A stretch of 64,000 nt of DNA from Catellatospora citrea (lineage in GTDB: Bacteria; Actinomycetota; Actinomycetes; Mycobacteriales; Micromonosporaceae): positions 7,192,001 through 7,256,000 of the forward strand of contig NZ_RAPR01000001.1 in the NCBI RefSeq assembly GCF_003610235.1, read 5' to 3'. The notes beneath the pieces are model-generated. The model was given only the letters and a program-made list of their open reading frames with translations, was not told the origin of the DNA and ran no database searches. A program made the translations under genes and the position numbers. Each line of letters opens with the position of its first letter. Positions within the stretch are counted from its first letter, which is position 1. Below, piece after piece: positions 39,108 through 47,127 of this stretch.

Positions 39108-39175
39108 AACTTTTGCTAGATCTAGAAAAAGTAAGGGTTTCTATCTAGAAACTTTTGCAGATCTAGATTTAATAT
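39108..39175 (+). promoter_or_regulatory. AT-rich repeat cluster upstream of the ebo-type operon
   Basis: A strikingly AT-rich stretch. AACTTTTGC followed by (T)AGATCTAGA occurs twice, starting at 39108 and 39150 (42 bases apart). TCTAGA hexamers are at 39121, 39144 and 39162; CTAGATCTAG (39116-39125) is a perfect palindrome and TTTCTA-tc-TAGAAA (39138-39151) another dyad. TAATAT at 39170 could be a -10. It ends 31 bases before the operon start. The rest of 38784-39107 holds only the site at 39023. Confidence 0.65.
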
Positions 39176-39205
39176 GGCCGCCACGAACGCGTTACAGGAG
39201 GTCCT

Positions 39206-40411
39206 GTGCGTACTGGTATCTGGCTCGTCGGCGCCCGCGGCTCGGTCGCGGTCACCAGCATCGTCGGCGCGCTGGCGGTGCGGGCCTCGCTCGCCGACCC
39301 CGTCGGCTGCGTCACCGAACTGCCCCCGCTGCGCCATCCGGCGCTGCCGGCCCTCTCCGAACTGGTCTTCGGCGGCCACGACGTGTCCTGTGTGGGCCTG
39401 GTCAAGAAGGCCCACGCACTCGTCGCCGCCGGCGTGCTGCCCGCGGCGGTGGTCGCCGCCGTCGCCGACGAGCTGGCCGCCCTCGAACCCGACGTGCGGC
39501 ACGCGCCCGACGGGACCACCCAGCACGACACCATCACCCGCATCGCCGCCGACCTCGTGGACTTCCGCGAACGCCACGGGCTCGCCCGCGTCGTCGTGGT
39601 GAACGTGTCCTCGACCGAGGCCATACCTCCCGACCACCCCGCGTTCGCCGACGCCGCCGCGCTCGCCGCGGCGCTGCACCACGAACACGTGCTGCCGCCC
39701 AGCGCCCGCTACGCCTACGCCGCGTTCACCGCGGGCTGCTCCTACGTCGACTTCACCCCGTCCACCGGAGCCCGGCTGCCCGCGCTCGACCAGCTCGCGG
39801 CACGGCACGGCGTGCCGTACGCGGGCAGCGACGGCAAGACCGGCGAGACCCTGCTCAAGTCGGTGCTCGCACCGATGTTCGCCATGCGCAACCTGCAGGT
39901 GCGGTCGTGGTCGGGCACCAACCTGCTCGGCGGCGGCGACGGCGCCACGCTGGCCCGGCCCGAGGCCAACGCGGCCAAGGTCGCCAGCAAGCAGCGGGTG
40001 CTGCGGGAGACGCTGGGCTACGAGCCGGAGGGCCAGACCCGCATCGACTACGTGCCCGACATCGGCGACCTGAAGACCGCCTGGGACCTCATCACCTTCA
40101 GCGGCTTCCTCGGCAGTCGCATGCGGCTCGAGTTCACCTGGCACGGCTGCGACTCGGCGCTGGCCGCGCCGCTGGTGCTGGACCTGGCCCGGCTCACCGC
40201 CGCGGCGCACGCCCAGGGCCTGTCCGGGCCGCTGCCGCAACTGGCCTTCTTCTTCAAGGACCCGATCGGGCAGGTGCCACACGGCCTGGCCGAGCAGTGG
40301 CGCGACCTGTGCGAGTGGGTGCAGGGCTGGGACGTGCCGGACGGCACGGGCGAGCAGCCCGGCGCGGACGCGCCCACCCGCCGGGCCCAACCCGGCGGAG
40401 AGCCGTCATGA
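39206..40411 (+). CDS. Inositol-3-phosphate synthase-family cyclase, first gene of ebo-type operon
   Basis: A 401-residue protein. GTG 39206 follows CAGGAGG. The Rossmann motif WLVGARGSVAVTSI is at the N-terminus. Family landmarks are VVVNVSSTEA, YAAFTAGCSYVDFTPS, PYAGSDGKTGETLLKSVLAPMFAMRNLQVRSWSGTNLLGGGDGATL, GYEPEGQTRIDYVPDIGDLKTAWDLITFSGFLGSRMRLEFTWHGCDS. Known relatives isomerise glucose 6-phosphate to inositol 3-phosphate by an NAD-dependent oxidation-aldol-reduction; the Lys residues of DGKTGETLLK and GDLKTAWD fit that active site. It takes the place that EboD (a dehydroquinate synthase-like cyclase) has in ebo clusters. The last ~25 residues are a disordered tail. It overlaps eboC by ATGA. 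Confidence 0.9.
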   Translation: MRTGIWLVGARGSVAVTSIVGALAVRASLADPVGCVTELPPLRHPALPALSELVFGGHDVSCVGLVKKAHALVAAGVLPAAVVAAVADELAALEPDVRHAPDGTTQHDTITRIAADLVDFRERHGLARVVVVNVSSTEAIPPDHPAFADAAALAAALHHEHVLPPSARYAYAAFTAGCSYVDFTPSTGARLPALDQLAARHGVPYAGSDGKTGETLLKSVLAPMFAMRNLQVRSWSGTNLLGGGDGATLARPEANAAKVASKQRVLRETLGYEPEGQTRIDYVPDIGDLKTAWDLITFSGFLGSRMRLEFTWHGCDSALAAPLVLDLARLTAAAHAQGLSGPLPQLAFFFKDPIGQVPHGLAEQWRDLCEWVQGWDVPDGTGEQPGADAPTRRAQPGGEPS

Positions 40412-41250
40412 AGCTGCGTGACCTGGCGCAGCTGGTACGGGCACCGGCCGCGCTGTCGGTGCCCGGGGACGCGGTCGCGGGCGCGACCGCGGCGGGCACG
40501 CTGGACGCGCGCACCGCCGGCATCGCGGCCGCGTCGGTGTGCCTGTACTGGGGCGGCATGGCCGCCAACGACTGGGCCGACCGGGAACTCGACGCCGTCG
40601 AGCGGCCCGAGCGGCCCATCCCGTCCGGGCGGATCAGCCCCGACACGGCGCTGGCCATCGCGGGCGGCCTGACCGTGGCCGGGCTGGCCCTGGCCGCGGC
40701 CAGCGGCGGAAAGCGCACCCTGGCCACCGCCGGGCTGCTCGCGGGCGCGGTGTGGGCGTACGACATCAAGTGGAAGAACTCCCCGGCCGGGCCCGCCGGC
40801 ATGGCGCTGTGCCGGGGACTGGACGTGCTGCTCGGCGCGAGCACCGGCGACCTGCGCAAGGCCGCCCGCCCGGCGCTGGCCGTCGCCGCGCACACCTACG
40901 CCGTCACCGCACTGTCGCGGCGGGAGGTCAGTGGCACCGACCGGGTGCTGCCCGCGCTGACCATGACCGCGACCGCGGCGGTGGCCACCCATGCCGCGGG
41001 CCGCAGCGGCGGCTGGCTGCCCGCGGTGCTGGCGGGCTGGTACGCCACCCGCTTCGGCAAGGCCCAGCGCGAGGTGCTGCGGCACCCCGACGCGGGCCGG
41101 GTGCGCGCCGCGGTCGGGGCGGGGATCACCTCGCTGCCCGCGCTGCAGGGAGCACTCATCGCACGGGACGGGAAACCGCTGGTCGGAGCCGTGGTCGCGA
41201 CCGCCGCCCCGGCCGCGGCCAAGCTCGCTAGGAAGGTGTCAGCGACATGA
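40408..41250 (+). CDS. eboC: UbiA-family prenyltransferase, EboC-like
   Basis: A 280-residue membrane protein. MKLRDLAQLVRAPAALSVPGDAVAGATAAG opens as in EboC. NDWADRELDAVERPERPIPSGRIS is the first Asp-rich UbiA motif (NDxxDxxxDxxxxRPxRPIPSG), which binds prenyl diphosphate through magnesium. YDIKWKNSPAGPAGMALCRGLDVLLGAS covers the second motif, in which only one Asp is obvious. Seven to eight hydrophobic segments follow. It should transfer a prenyl group to a polar acceptor; with a cyclitol-phosphate synthase upstream and a prenyl synthase in the same operon, a cyclitol acceptor is plausible (inference). Coupled on both sides by ATGA overlaps. Confidence 0.88.
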   Translation: MKLRDLAQLVRAPAALSVPGDAVAGATAAGTLDARTAGIAAASVCLYWGGMAANDWADRELDAVERPERPIPSGRISPDTALAIAGGLTVAGLALAAASGGKRTLATAGLLAGAVWAYDIKWKNSPAGPAGMALCRGLDVLLGASTGDLRKAARPALAVAAHTYAVTALSRREVSGTDRVLPALTMTATAAVATHAAGRSGGWLPAVLAGWYATRFGKAQREVLRHPDAGRVRAAVGAGITSLPALQGALIARDGKPLVGAVVATAAPAAAKLARKVSAT

Positions 41251-42551
41251 GCCTGCGCTTCGGATACGGCACCAACGGATTCGCCAACCACCGGCTGGCC
41301 GACGCGCTCGACGTGATCGCCGAACTGGGCTACGCGGGCGTCGCGCTGACGCTGGACCACGCGCACCTGGACCCGTACGCCCCCGACGTGAAAGATCAGG
41401 TCGCCCGGACCGCGCGGCTGCTCGCCGAGCGCGAGCTGGCCGTGGTCGTGGAGACCGGGGCGCGCTACCTGCTCGACCCGCGGCGCAAGCACGCGCCGAC
41501 CTTCCTGCACGACGACGCCCACCGGCGGGTCGACTTCCTGAAGCGAGCGATCGACATCGCGGCGGGGTTGAACGCCGAAGCGGTGTCGTTCTGGGCGGGG
41601 GTGCGCCCGGCGCACGTGTCGACCGAGGTCGCCTGGCAGCTGCTGGCCGAGGGCTGCACCGAGGTCGTCGGCCACGCGGCCGAGCGCGGTGTCGCCGCGG
41701 GCTTCGAGCCCGAGCCGGGCATGCTGGTCGAGACGCTGGCCGACTGGGCCCGGCTGCGCGAGCTGGTCGGGGCGGACCTCAAGCTGACCCTCGACATCGG
41801 GCACTGCCGCGCCAACGAGCCCCAAGACGTCGCCGAATGCGTGCGTTTCGCCGGGCCGCACCTGGTCAACGTGCAGATCGACGACATGCGCCGGGGCGTG
41901 CACGAGCACCTGGAGTTCGGCGCGGGCGAGATCGACTTCCCGCCGGTGCTGCGGGCGCTGGCCGAGACCGGCTACCGCGGCCTGGTCGCCGTCGAGCTGC
42001 CCCGGCACTCGCACGCCGCACCCGACGTCGCCGCCCGCTCGCTGACCTTCCTGCGCGCCGCGCAGTGGCTCGGCGACGCACTCGACCAGCTCGAACGCGA
42101 CCCCGCCGCGATCGCGACGCTGCTGCCCGCGGCACGCCGCAAGGTCGGCCGCGCCGCCGCCGAGGACGTCCGGGTCCGGCTGCTCGGCGCGGTCGCGCTC
42201 ACCTCCGACGAGGCCGCGGAGCTGTACCGATACGGCGACAACGACGAGAAGCGGGCGGTGCTGCTCGCCTGCCCGCAGCCGGACCTGGTCCGCGACGCGT
42301 TGCGCAGCAACGACACCCGGCTGGTGGCCGCCGCGCTCGGCCCCGGCGCGCGGGACCTGCCCGACGCCGAATGGCGTCAGGGCGTGCTCAAGAGCGTGTT
42401 CATGGGCCTGCCGCTGTCCGGCGTCGACGGACTGGCGCAGCGGGCCGACGCCGAGCTCGGCCGGATGCTCGCGGCGCTGCGCCGCGAGCGCGAGGCGGCC
42501 GGCCGCACCATGCCCGACGACGCCGTCGACCTCCTGGAGAGGCTGCATTGA
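41247..42551 (+). CDS. TIM-barrel (xylose isomerase-like)-EboA fusion
   Basis: A 434-residue two-domain protein. Residues 1-~272 form a sugar-phosphate-isomerase/AP-endonuclease-2 barrel: FGYGTNGFANHRLADALDVIAELGYAGVALTLDHAHLD, GVAAGFEPEPG, LTLDIGHCRANEP, HLVNVQIDDMRRGVHEHLEFGAGEIDFPPVL, GLVAVELPRHSH. The metal-ligand set Glu, Asp, His, Glu is complete. Residues ~280-434 match EboA: LYRYGDNDEKRAVLLACPQ, QGVLKSVFMGLPLSGVDGLAQRADAELGRMLAALRREREAAGR. EboA is normally a separate gene; here it is fused to the barrel. It overlaps eboC (ATGA) and eboB (TGATG). Confidence 0.85.
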   Translation: MSLRFGYGTNGFANHRLADALDVIAELGYAGVALTLDHAHLDPYAPDVKDQVARTARLLAERELAVVVETGARYLLDPRRKHAPTFLHDDAHRRVDFLKRAIDIAAGLNAEAVSFWAGVRPAHVSTEVAWQLLAEGCTEVVGHAAERGVAAGFEPEPGMLVETLADWARLRELVGADLKLTLDIGHCRANEPQDVAECVRFAGPHLVNVQIDDMRRGVHEHLEFGAGEIDFPPVLRALAETGYRGLVAVELPRHSHAAPDVAARSLTFLRAAQWLGDALDQLERDPAAIATLLPAARRKVGRAAAEDVRVRLLGAVALTSDEAAELYRYGDNDEKRAVLLACPQPDLVRDALRSNDTRLVAAALGPGARDLPDAEWRQGVLKSVFMGLPLSGVDGLAQRADAELGRMLAALRREREAAGRTMPDDAVDLLERLH

Positions 42552-43399
42552 TGCGCATCTTCGATCCGCACATCCACATGACCTCGCGCACCACCGACGA
42601 CTATGAGCGGATGGCGGCGGCCGGTGTGCGAGCGCTGGTCGAGCCGGCTTTCTGGCTCGGCCAGCCCCGCACCAACACCGGCTCGTTCACCGACTACTTC
42701 GACGCGCTCATCGGGTGGGAGCCGTTCCGGGCGAGCCAGTACGGCATCCGGCACCACTGCACCATCGCGCTGAACCCGAAGGAGGCCAACGACCCGCGCT
42801 GCCGCGAGGTGCTGGCCCTGCTGCCGCGCTACCTGGAGAAGGACCGGGTGGTCGCGGTCGGCGAGACCGGGTACGACTCGATGACGCCGGAGGAGGACGA
42901 GGTGTTCGCGGCGCAGCTGGAGCTGGCCCGCGCGCACGAGCTGCCCGCGCTCGTGCACACCCCGCACCGGGACAAGGTCGTCGGCACCCGGCGCAGCCTC
43001 GACGTGGTCAAGGAGTCCGGCATCGACCCGGGCCTGGTCGTGCTCGACCACCTGAACGAGCCGACCGTCGGCGAGGTCGCCGGCAGCGGCTGCTGGATGG
43101 GCTTCTCCATCTACCCCGACACCAAGATGTCGCCCGACCGCATGGTCGCGATCCTGCGCGAGTACGGCCTGGAGCGGGTGCTGGTCAACTCCGCCGCCGA
43201 CTGGGGCAAGTCCGATCCGCTGCTCACCCTGCGTACCGGCGAGGCGATGCTGGCGGCCGGGTTCAGCGACGACGACGTGGACCGGGTGCTGTGGCGCAAC
43301 CCGGTCGAGTTCTACGGCCAGTCCGGCCGACTCGACCTCGACGACGTGGCCACCGAGGGCACCTTCGCGGGCAACTCGATCCTGCGCGGGGGTTCGTGA
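42551..43399 (+). CDS. eboB: TatD-like metal hydrolase, EboB
   Basis: A 282-residue amidohydrolase-fold protein. MRIFDPHIHMTSRTTDDYERMAAAGVRALVEPAFWLGQPRTNTGSFTDYFDALIGWEPFRASQYGI is the highly conserved EboB opening with the HxH metal pair. VVAVGETGYD gives the bridging Glu, LPALVHTPHRDK and VVLDHLNEPTV the two further His, and LVNSAADWGKSDPLL the final Asp, so the dinuclear site is intact. Relatives are hydrolases of unknown substrate. The start ATG 42551 shares its A with the preceding stop. Confidence 0.92.
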   Translation: MRIFDPHIHMTSRTTDDYERMAAAGVRALVEPAFWLGQPRTNTGSFTDYFDALIGWEPFRASQYGIRHHCTIALNPKEANDPRCREVLALLPRYLEKDRVVAVGETGYDSMTPEEDEVFAAQLELARAHELPALVHTPHRDKVVGTRRSLDVVKESGIDPGLVVLDHLNEPTVGEVAGSGCWMGFSIYPDTKMSPDRMVAILREYGLERVLVNSAADWGKSDPLLTLRTGEAMLAAGFSDDDVDRVLWRNPVEFYGQSGRLDLDDVATEGTFAGNSILRGGS

Positions 43400-44517
43400 T
43401 GCGGCTGCGCGACGCCGACGGTGCGACGGTGCACCTGGCGTACTGCACGAACGTGCACGCCGCGGAGGACTTCGACGGGGTGCTGTCCCAGCTGGACCGG
43501 TTCGCGGTGCCGGTGCGCGAGCGCCTCGGCGTCGACCTGCTCGGGCTCGGCCTGTGGCTGGCCGCCCCGGTCGCCCGGGCCCTGGCCGAGCAGCCGCAGT
43601 TGCGGGCGCGGCTGCGGCGCGAGCTGACCGCGCGCGGGCTGGAGACGGTGACCCTCAACGGCTTCCCGTACCAGGCCTTCCAGGCGCCGGTGGTCAAGCA
43701 CGACGTGTACCTGCCGGACTGGACCGACCCGCGGCGGCTGCGCTACACCCTGGACCTGGCCCTGGTGCTGGCCGAACTGCTGCCCGACGACGCGGCCCGC
43801 GGCTCCATCTCGACACTGCCGCTGGCCTGGCGCGAGCCGTGGGACCGCCGGCGCTTCCGGGCCGCCAAGGCACAGCTCGACGAGCTGGCCGCCGGCCTGG
43901 CCCGGGGCGAGCGCCCGATCCGGGTCGCGCTGGAGCCCGAGCCCGGCTGCGTGGTCGAGTCCACCGACCAGGCCGTCGCGGCGCTGTCCGCGGTGGCCAG
44001 CGAGCACCTGGGCGTCTGCGTCGACCTGGCGCACCTGGCCTGCGGCTGGGAGGACCCGGTCGACGCGGTCGCCAAGCTCAAGGCGGCCGGGGTCGCCGTG
44101 GTCAAGGTGCAGGTGTCGCAGGCCCTGGAGGTCGAGGACCCGGCGTCGGCCCGGCAGGTGCTGGCGGCGTACGCCGAACCGCGGTTCCTGCACCAGACCC
44201 GCAGCTCGGCCGGCGAGCGCTTCGACGACCTGCCGCAGGCCCTGGCCTCCGACGCGCCCGGCCCGTGGCGCATCCACTTCCACGCGCCGCTGCACGCCGC
44301 CGCGCTCGACCCGCTGCGCACCAGCTCCACGGTGCTGCGCGAGGGCCTGGCGGCGCTGCTGACCAGCAGCGACTGCGACCACTTCGAGGTCGAGACGTAC
44401 ACCTGGGACGTGCTGCCGCCCTCGGCCCGGCCCACCGACGACGCCGGGCTGGCCGAGGGCATCGCCGCCGAGCTCGCCTTCGCCCGCGACCAGTTCGCCG
44501 CCCTGGGGGTCTCCTGA
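43399..44517 (+). CDS. eboE: EboE-like TIM-barrel protein
   Basis: A 372-residue protein: VHLAYCTNVHAAEDFDGVLSQLDRFAVPVRERLGVDLLGLGLWLAAPVARALAEQP is the distinctive EboE N-terminus (hLtYCtNIHpge.w). LNGFPYQAFQAPVVKHDVYLPDWTDPRRLRYTLDLALVLAELLP, GSISTLPLAWREPW, RVALEPEPGCVVESTDQAV, GVCVDLAHLACGWEDP, VVKVQVSQAL, RIHFHAPLHAA and DHFEVETYTWDVLP follow, giving a second Glu/Asp/His/Glu barrel in the operon. Known as a metabolite-traffic or sugar-phosphate-isomerase-like protein; the reaction is unknown. Coupled to eboB and eboF by one-base overlaps. Confidence 0.9.
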   Translation: MRLRDADGATVHLAYCTNVHAAEDFDGVLSQLDRFAVPVRERLGVDLLGLGLWLAAPVARALAEQPQLRARLRRELTARGLETVTLNGFPYQAFQAPVVKHDVYLPDWTDPRRLRYTLDLALVLAELLPDDAARGSISTLPLAWREPWDRRRFRAAKAQLDELAAGLARGERPIRVALEPEPGCVVESTDQAVAALSAVASEHLGVCVDLAHLACGWEDPVDAVAKLKAAGVAVVKVQVSQALEVEDPASARQVLAAYAEPRFLHQTRSSAGERFDDLPQALASDAPGPWRIHFHAPLHAAALDPLRTSSTVLREGLAALLTSSDCDHFEVETYTWDVLPPSARPTDDAGLAEGIAAELAFARDQFAALGVS

Positions 44518-45890
44518 TGAGCAAGCCACTCGTCGTGCTGAACGTGGTCGGGCTGACGCCCCGGCTGCTGGCGCACATGCCGCGGCTGCGGGCCGCGTTC
44601 GCGAACGGGTTCACCGCCCGGCTCGACCCGGTCGTGCCCGCGGTGACCTGCTCGGTGCAGGCCACCTTCCTCACCGGCGAGACCCCGGCCGGGCACGGCG
44701 TCGTCGGCAACGGCTGGTACTTCCGCGACCTCGGCGAGGTGCTGCTGTGGCGGCAGAGCCACGCGCTGGTCGGCGGGGAACGCGTCTGGGACGCGATCCG
44801 CCGCGACCGGCCCGGCTACACCGTGGCCAACATCTGCTGGTGGTACGCCATGGGCGCGGACGTGAACTGGACGATCACGCCCCGGCCCATCTACCGGGCC
44901 GACGGCCGCAAGGACCCCGACTGCTACACCGTCCCGGCCGAGCTGCACGACGAGCTGCCGACGTTCCCGCTGTTCAGCTACTGGGGGCCGGGCGCGGGCA
45001 TCGCCTCGTCGGCCTGGATCGCCGCGGCCGCCGTGCACGTGATGGCGACCCGCAACCCCGACCTGACCCTGGTGTACGTCCCGCACCTCGACTACGACCT
45101 GCAGCGCTTCGGCCCGTCCGCGCCGCAGGCCGCCGCCGCTGCCGCCGAACTCGACGAGACCCTCGGCCCGCTGCTCGACGCGGCCGCCGCCCGCGGTGCG
45201 ACCGTCGTCGCGCTGTCGGAGTACGGCATCACCGACGTCAGCCGGCCGGTGCACGTCAACCGGGCCCTGCGCGCCGCCGGGCTGCTGGCCGTGCACACCC
45301 AGGACGGCATGGAATACCTGGACCCCTGGACCTCGCGCGCCTTCGCGGTCGCCGACCACCAGATCGCGCACGTGTACGTGCGCGATCCCGCCGACGTCGC
45401 CGCGGTGGCCAAGCTGTGCGCCGAGCTGCCCGGCGTCGGGCAGGTGCTCGACGAGTCCGGAAAGGCCGGGCAGGGTCTGGACCACGAGCGCAGCGGCGAG
45501 CTGGTGCTGCTGGCCGAGCCGGACTCCTGGTTCACCTACTACTACTGGCTCGACGACAACCGCGCGCCGGACTTCGCCACCCACGTGGAGATCCACCGCA
45601 AGCCCGGCTACGACCCGGCGGAGCTGCTGTTCGACCCGGCCGGGCCGGGGGCGGCGAAGGGCCGCGCGGCCAAGGCGCTGGTGCGCAAGAAGCTCGGCAT
45701 GCGATACCGGATGAACGTGGTCGGCCTGGACGCCGGCGCGGACGCGATCCGCGGCTCGCACGGCCTGCTCCCGCCGGGTGCGGACGACGCGCCCGTGCTG
45801 ATGTGCAGCGACCCCGTGCCCGCGGTGGACCGCATCGCCGCCACCGACGTGAAGTCCCTGCTACTGCGTTTGGCGGGAGGTGCGCCGTGA
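44517..45890 (+). CDS. eboF: Alkaline phosphatase/nucleotide pyrophosphatase superfamily protein, EboF
   Basis: A 457-residue protein: LVVLNVVGLTPRLLAHMPRLRAAFANGFTARLDPVVPAVTCSVQATFLTGETPAGHGVVGNGWYFRDLGEVLLWRQSHALV. VTCSVQATFLTG includes the Thr nucleophile of the type I phosphodiesterase/phosphatase fold. LVYVPHLDYDLQRFGPSAP and ALSEYGITDVSRPVHVN, ADHQIAHVYV provide the expected Asp, His and Asp metal ligands. It should hydrolyse or transfer a phosphate ester or diester; in this operon a prenyl-linked phosphate intermediate is plausible (inference). Overlaps the prenyl synthase start by GTGA. Confidence 0.9.
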   Translation: MSKPLVVLNVVGLTPRLLAHMPRLRAAFANGFTARLDPVVPAVTCSVQATFLTGETPAGHGVVGNGWYFRDLGEVLLWRQSHALVGGERVWDAIRRDRPGYTVANICWWYAMGADVNWTITPRPIYRADGRKDPDCYTVPAELHDELPTFPLFSYWGPGAGIASSAWIAAAAVHVMATRNPDLTLVYVPHLDYDLQRFGPSAPQAAAAAAELDETLGPLLDAAAARGATVVALSEYGITDVSRPVHVNRALRAAGLLAVHTQDGMEYLDPWTSRAFAVADHQIAHVYVRDPADVAAVAKLCAELPGVGQVLDESGKAGQGLDHERSGELVLLAEPDSWFTYYYWLDDNRAPDFATHVEIHRKPGYDPAELLFDPAGPGAAKGRAAKALVRKKLGMRYRMNVVGLDAGADAIRGSHGLLPPGADDAPVLMCSDPVPAVDRIAATDVKSLLLRLAGGAP

Positions 45891-46969
45891 CGCTCGCGCC
45901 TGCGCCCACGCTGTTGGCGGCGCGGATCGATGCGGTGCTGGCCGGGTTCGTCGACGGGCAGCGGTTGCTGTGGCCGGACGACGACCTGCGGCCGATGCTG
46001 GACACGGTGCGGCGGTTCATCCTCACCGGTGGCAAGCGGCTGCGGCCGGCGTTCTGCTACTGGGCCTGGCGCGGGGTGGCCGCGCCCGAGGAGCGGGGCG
46101 AGGACCAGGCGGCGGTGACCGCGGGGGCGGCGCTGGAGCTGTTCCACTGCTTCGCGCTGATCCACGACGACATCATCGACGCGGGCAGTCGCCGCCGCGG
46201 CCAGCCGTCCATGCACGAGGAGTTCGCGGCGGCGCACGCCCGGCACGGCTGGCGCGGTGACGCGCGCTCGTTCGGGCGCAACACCGCGCTGCTCTGCGGG
46301 GATCTGTGCGCGATGTGGGCCGAGGAGCTGCTGGCGGGCTGCCCGGCCGCGCCGGTGCGGCTGGCGCAGGCGCAGCGGCTGTTCGCGGTGATGCGGGCCG
46401 AGGCGGTGGCGGGGGAGTACCTGGAGGTCGTGGCGCAGGCCATGGGCGACTTCGGGTCCGGTGCGCGGGCGCGGGCGGCGCGGGTGGTGCAGCTGAAGAC
46501 GGCGCGCTACTCGGTGGTGCGGCCGCTGCAGGTCGGGGCCGTGCTGGCGGGGGCGAGCGACGCGGTGCTCGACGGGCTGGCCGCCTTCGGCGAGCCGCTG
46601 GGCGAGGCGTTCCAGTTGCGCGACGACGTGCTCGGGGTGTTCGGCGACCCGGCGCGCACCGGCAAGTCGGTGCTGGACGACCTGCGCCAGGCCAAGCCGA
46701 CGACGCTGCTGGCGGAGGCGTTCGCGCGCGGGGACGCGCGATCGCGTGCGGTGCTGTCGGCACATGTGGGCGAAGCCGGGCTGGACGAGGCGGGCGCGGC
46801 CCGGGTGCGTGCGGCGATGGCGGAGTCGGGCGCGCTGGCGGCGGTGGAGGAGCGGATCGAGGCGGCCCGCGCTGAAGCGCTGCGGGCGCTGGAGTTCCTG
46901 GATGTGGCGGAGGAGTCGCGGCAGGCGCTGGGGGCGCTGGCCGACTTCGTGGCCAGCAGATCGGTGTAA
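45887..46969 (+). CDS. Polyprenyl diphosphate synthase
   Basis: A 360-residue all-helical isoprenyl synthase: ILTGGKRLRPAFCYWAWRGV (GGKRxRP, diphosphate binding), LELFHCFALIHDDIIDAGSRRRGQPSMH (first aspartate-rich DDIID), QLKTARYSVVRPLQVGAVLAG (KT), FQLRDDVLGVFGDPARTGKSVLDDLRQAKPTTLL (second DDxxD). Phe lies five residues before the first Asp of the FARM motif, which in this family favours C15-C20 products; the exact chain length is uncertain. GTG 45887 overlaps eboF. It is the last gene of the operon and would supply the prenyl donor for the UbiA-type EboC (inference). Confidence 0.93.
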   Translation: MTLAPAPTLLAARIDAVLAGFVDGQRLLWPDDDLRPMLDTVRRFILTGGKRLRPAFCYWAWRGVAAPEERGEDQAAVTAGAALELFHCFALIHDDIIDAGSRRRGQPSMHEEFAAAHARHGWRGDARSFGRNTALLCGDLCAMWAEELLAGCPAAPVRLAQAQRLFAVMRAEAVAGEYLEVVAQAMGDFGSGARARAARVVQLKTARYSVVRPLQVGAVLAGASDAVLDGLAAFGEPLGEAFQLRDDVLGVFGDPARTGKSVLDDLRQAKPTTLLAEAFARGDARSRAVLSAHVGEAGLDEAGAARVRAAMAESGALAAVEERIEAARAEALRALEFLDVAEESRQALGALADFVASRSV

Positions 46970-47049
46970 GGCAACAGGATCGCTCAGATTTCCACTGAGG
47001 TCACCAGTTTTCGATATAAGCAGCGACATGTCTTAACCTGATCTTCATC

Positions 47050-47067
47050 TATCCTATAGGATATTTC
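47050..47067. promoter_or_regulatory. TCCTATAGGA palindrome, site 2
   Basis: TATCCTATAGGATA (47050-47063) is a perfect 14-bp palindrome. The 17 bases ATCCTATAGGATATTTC (47051-47067) are identical to the reverse complement of site 3. It lies 61 bases upstream of the GH95-like gene start. Confidence 0.7.
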
Positions 47068-47127
47068 ATACACGGTCCGGTAACAGGCCGGAAACTCTGC
47101 CCCCACATTTCGCGGAGGTTTTCCCCC

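Noticed and set aside
39116..39167. TCTAGA repeats as a CRISPR-like array or IS end
   Set aside because: Repeats are only 6-19 bases, spacers unequal, no cas genes, no terminal repeats or transposase nearby.
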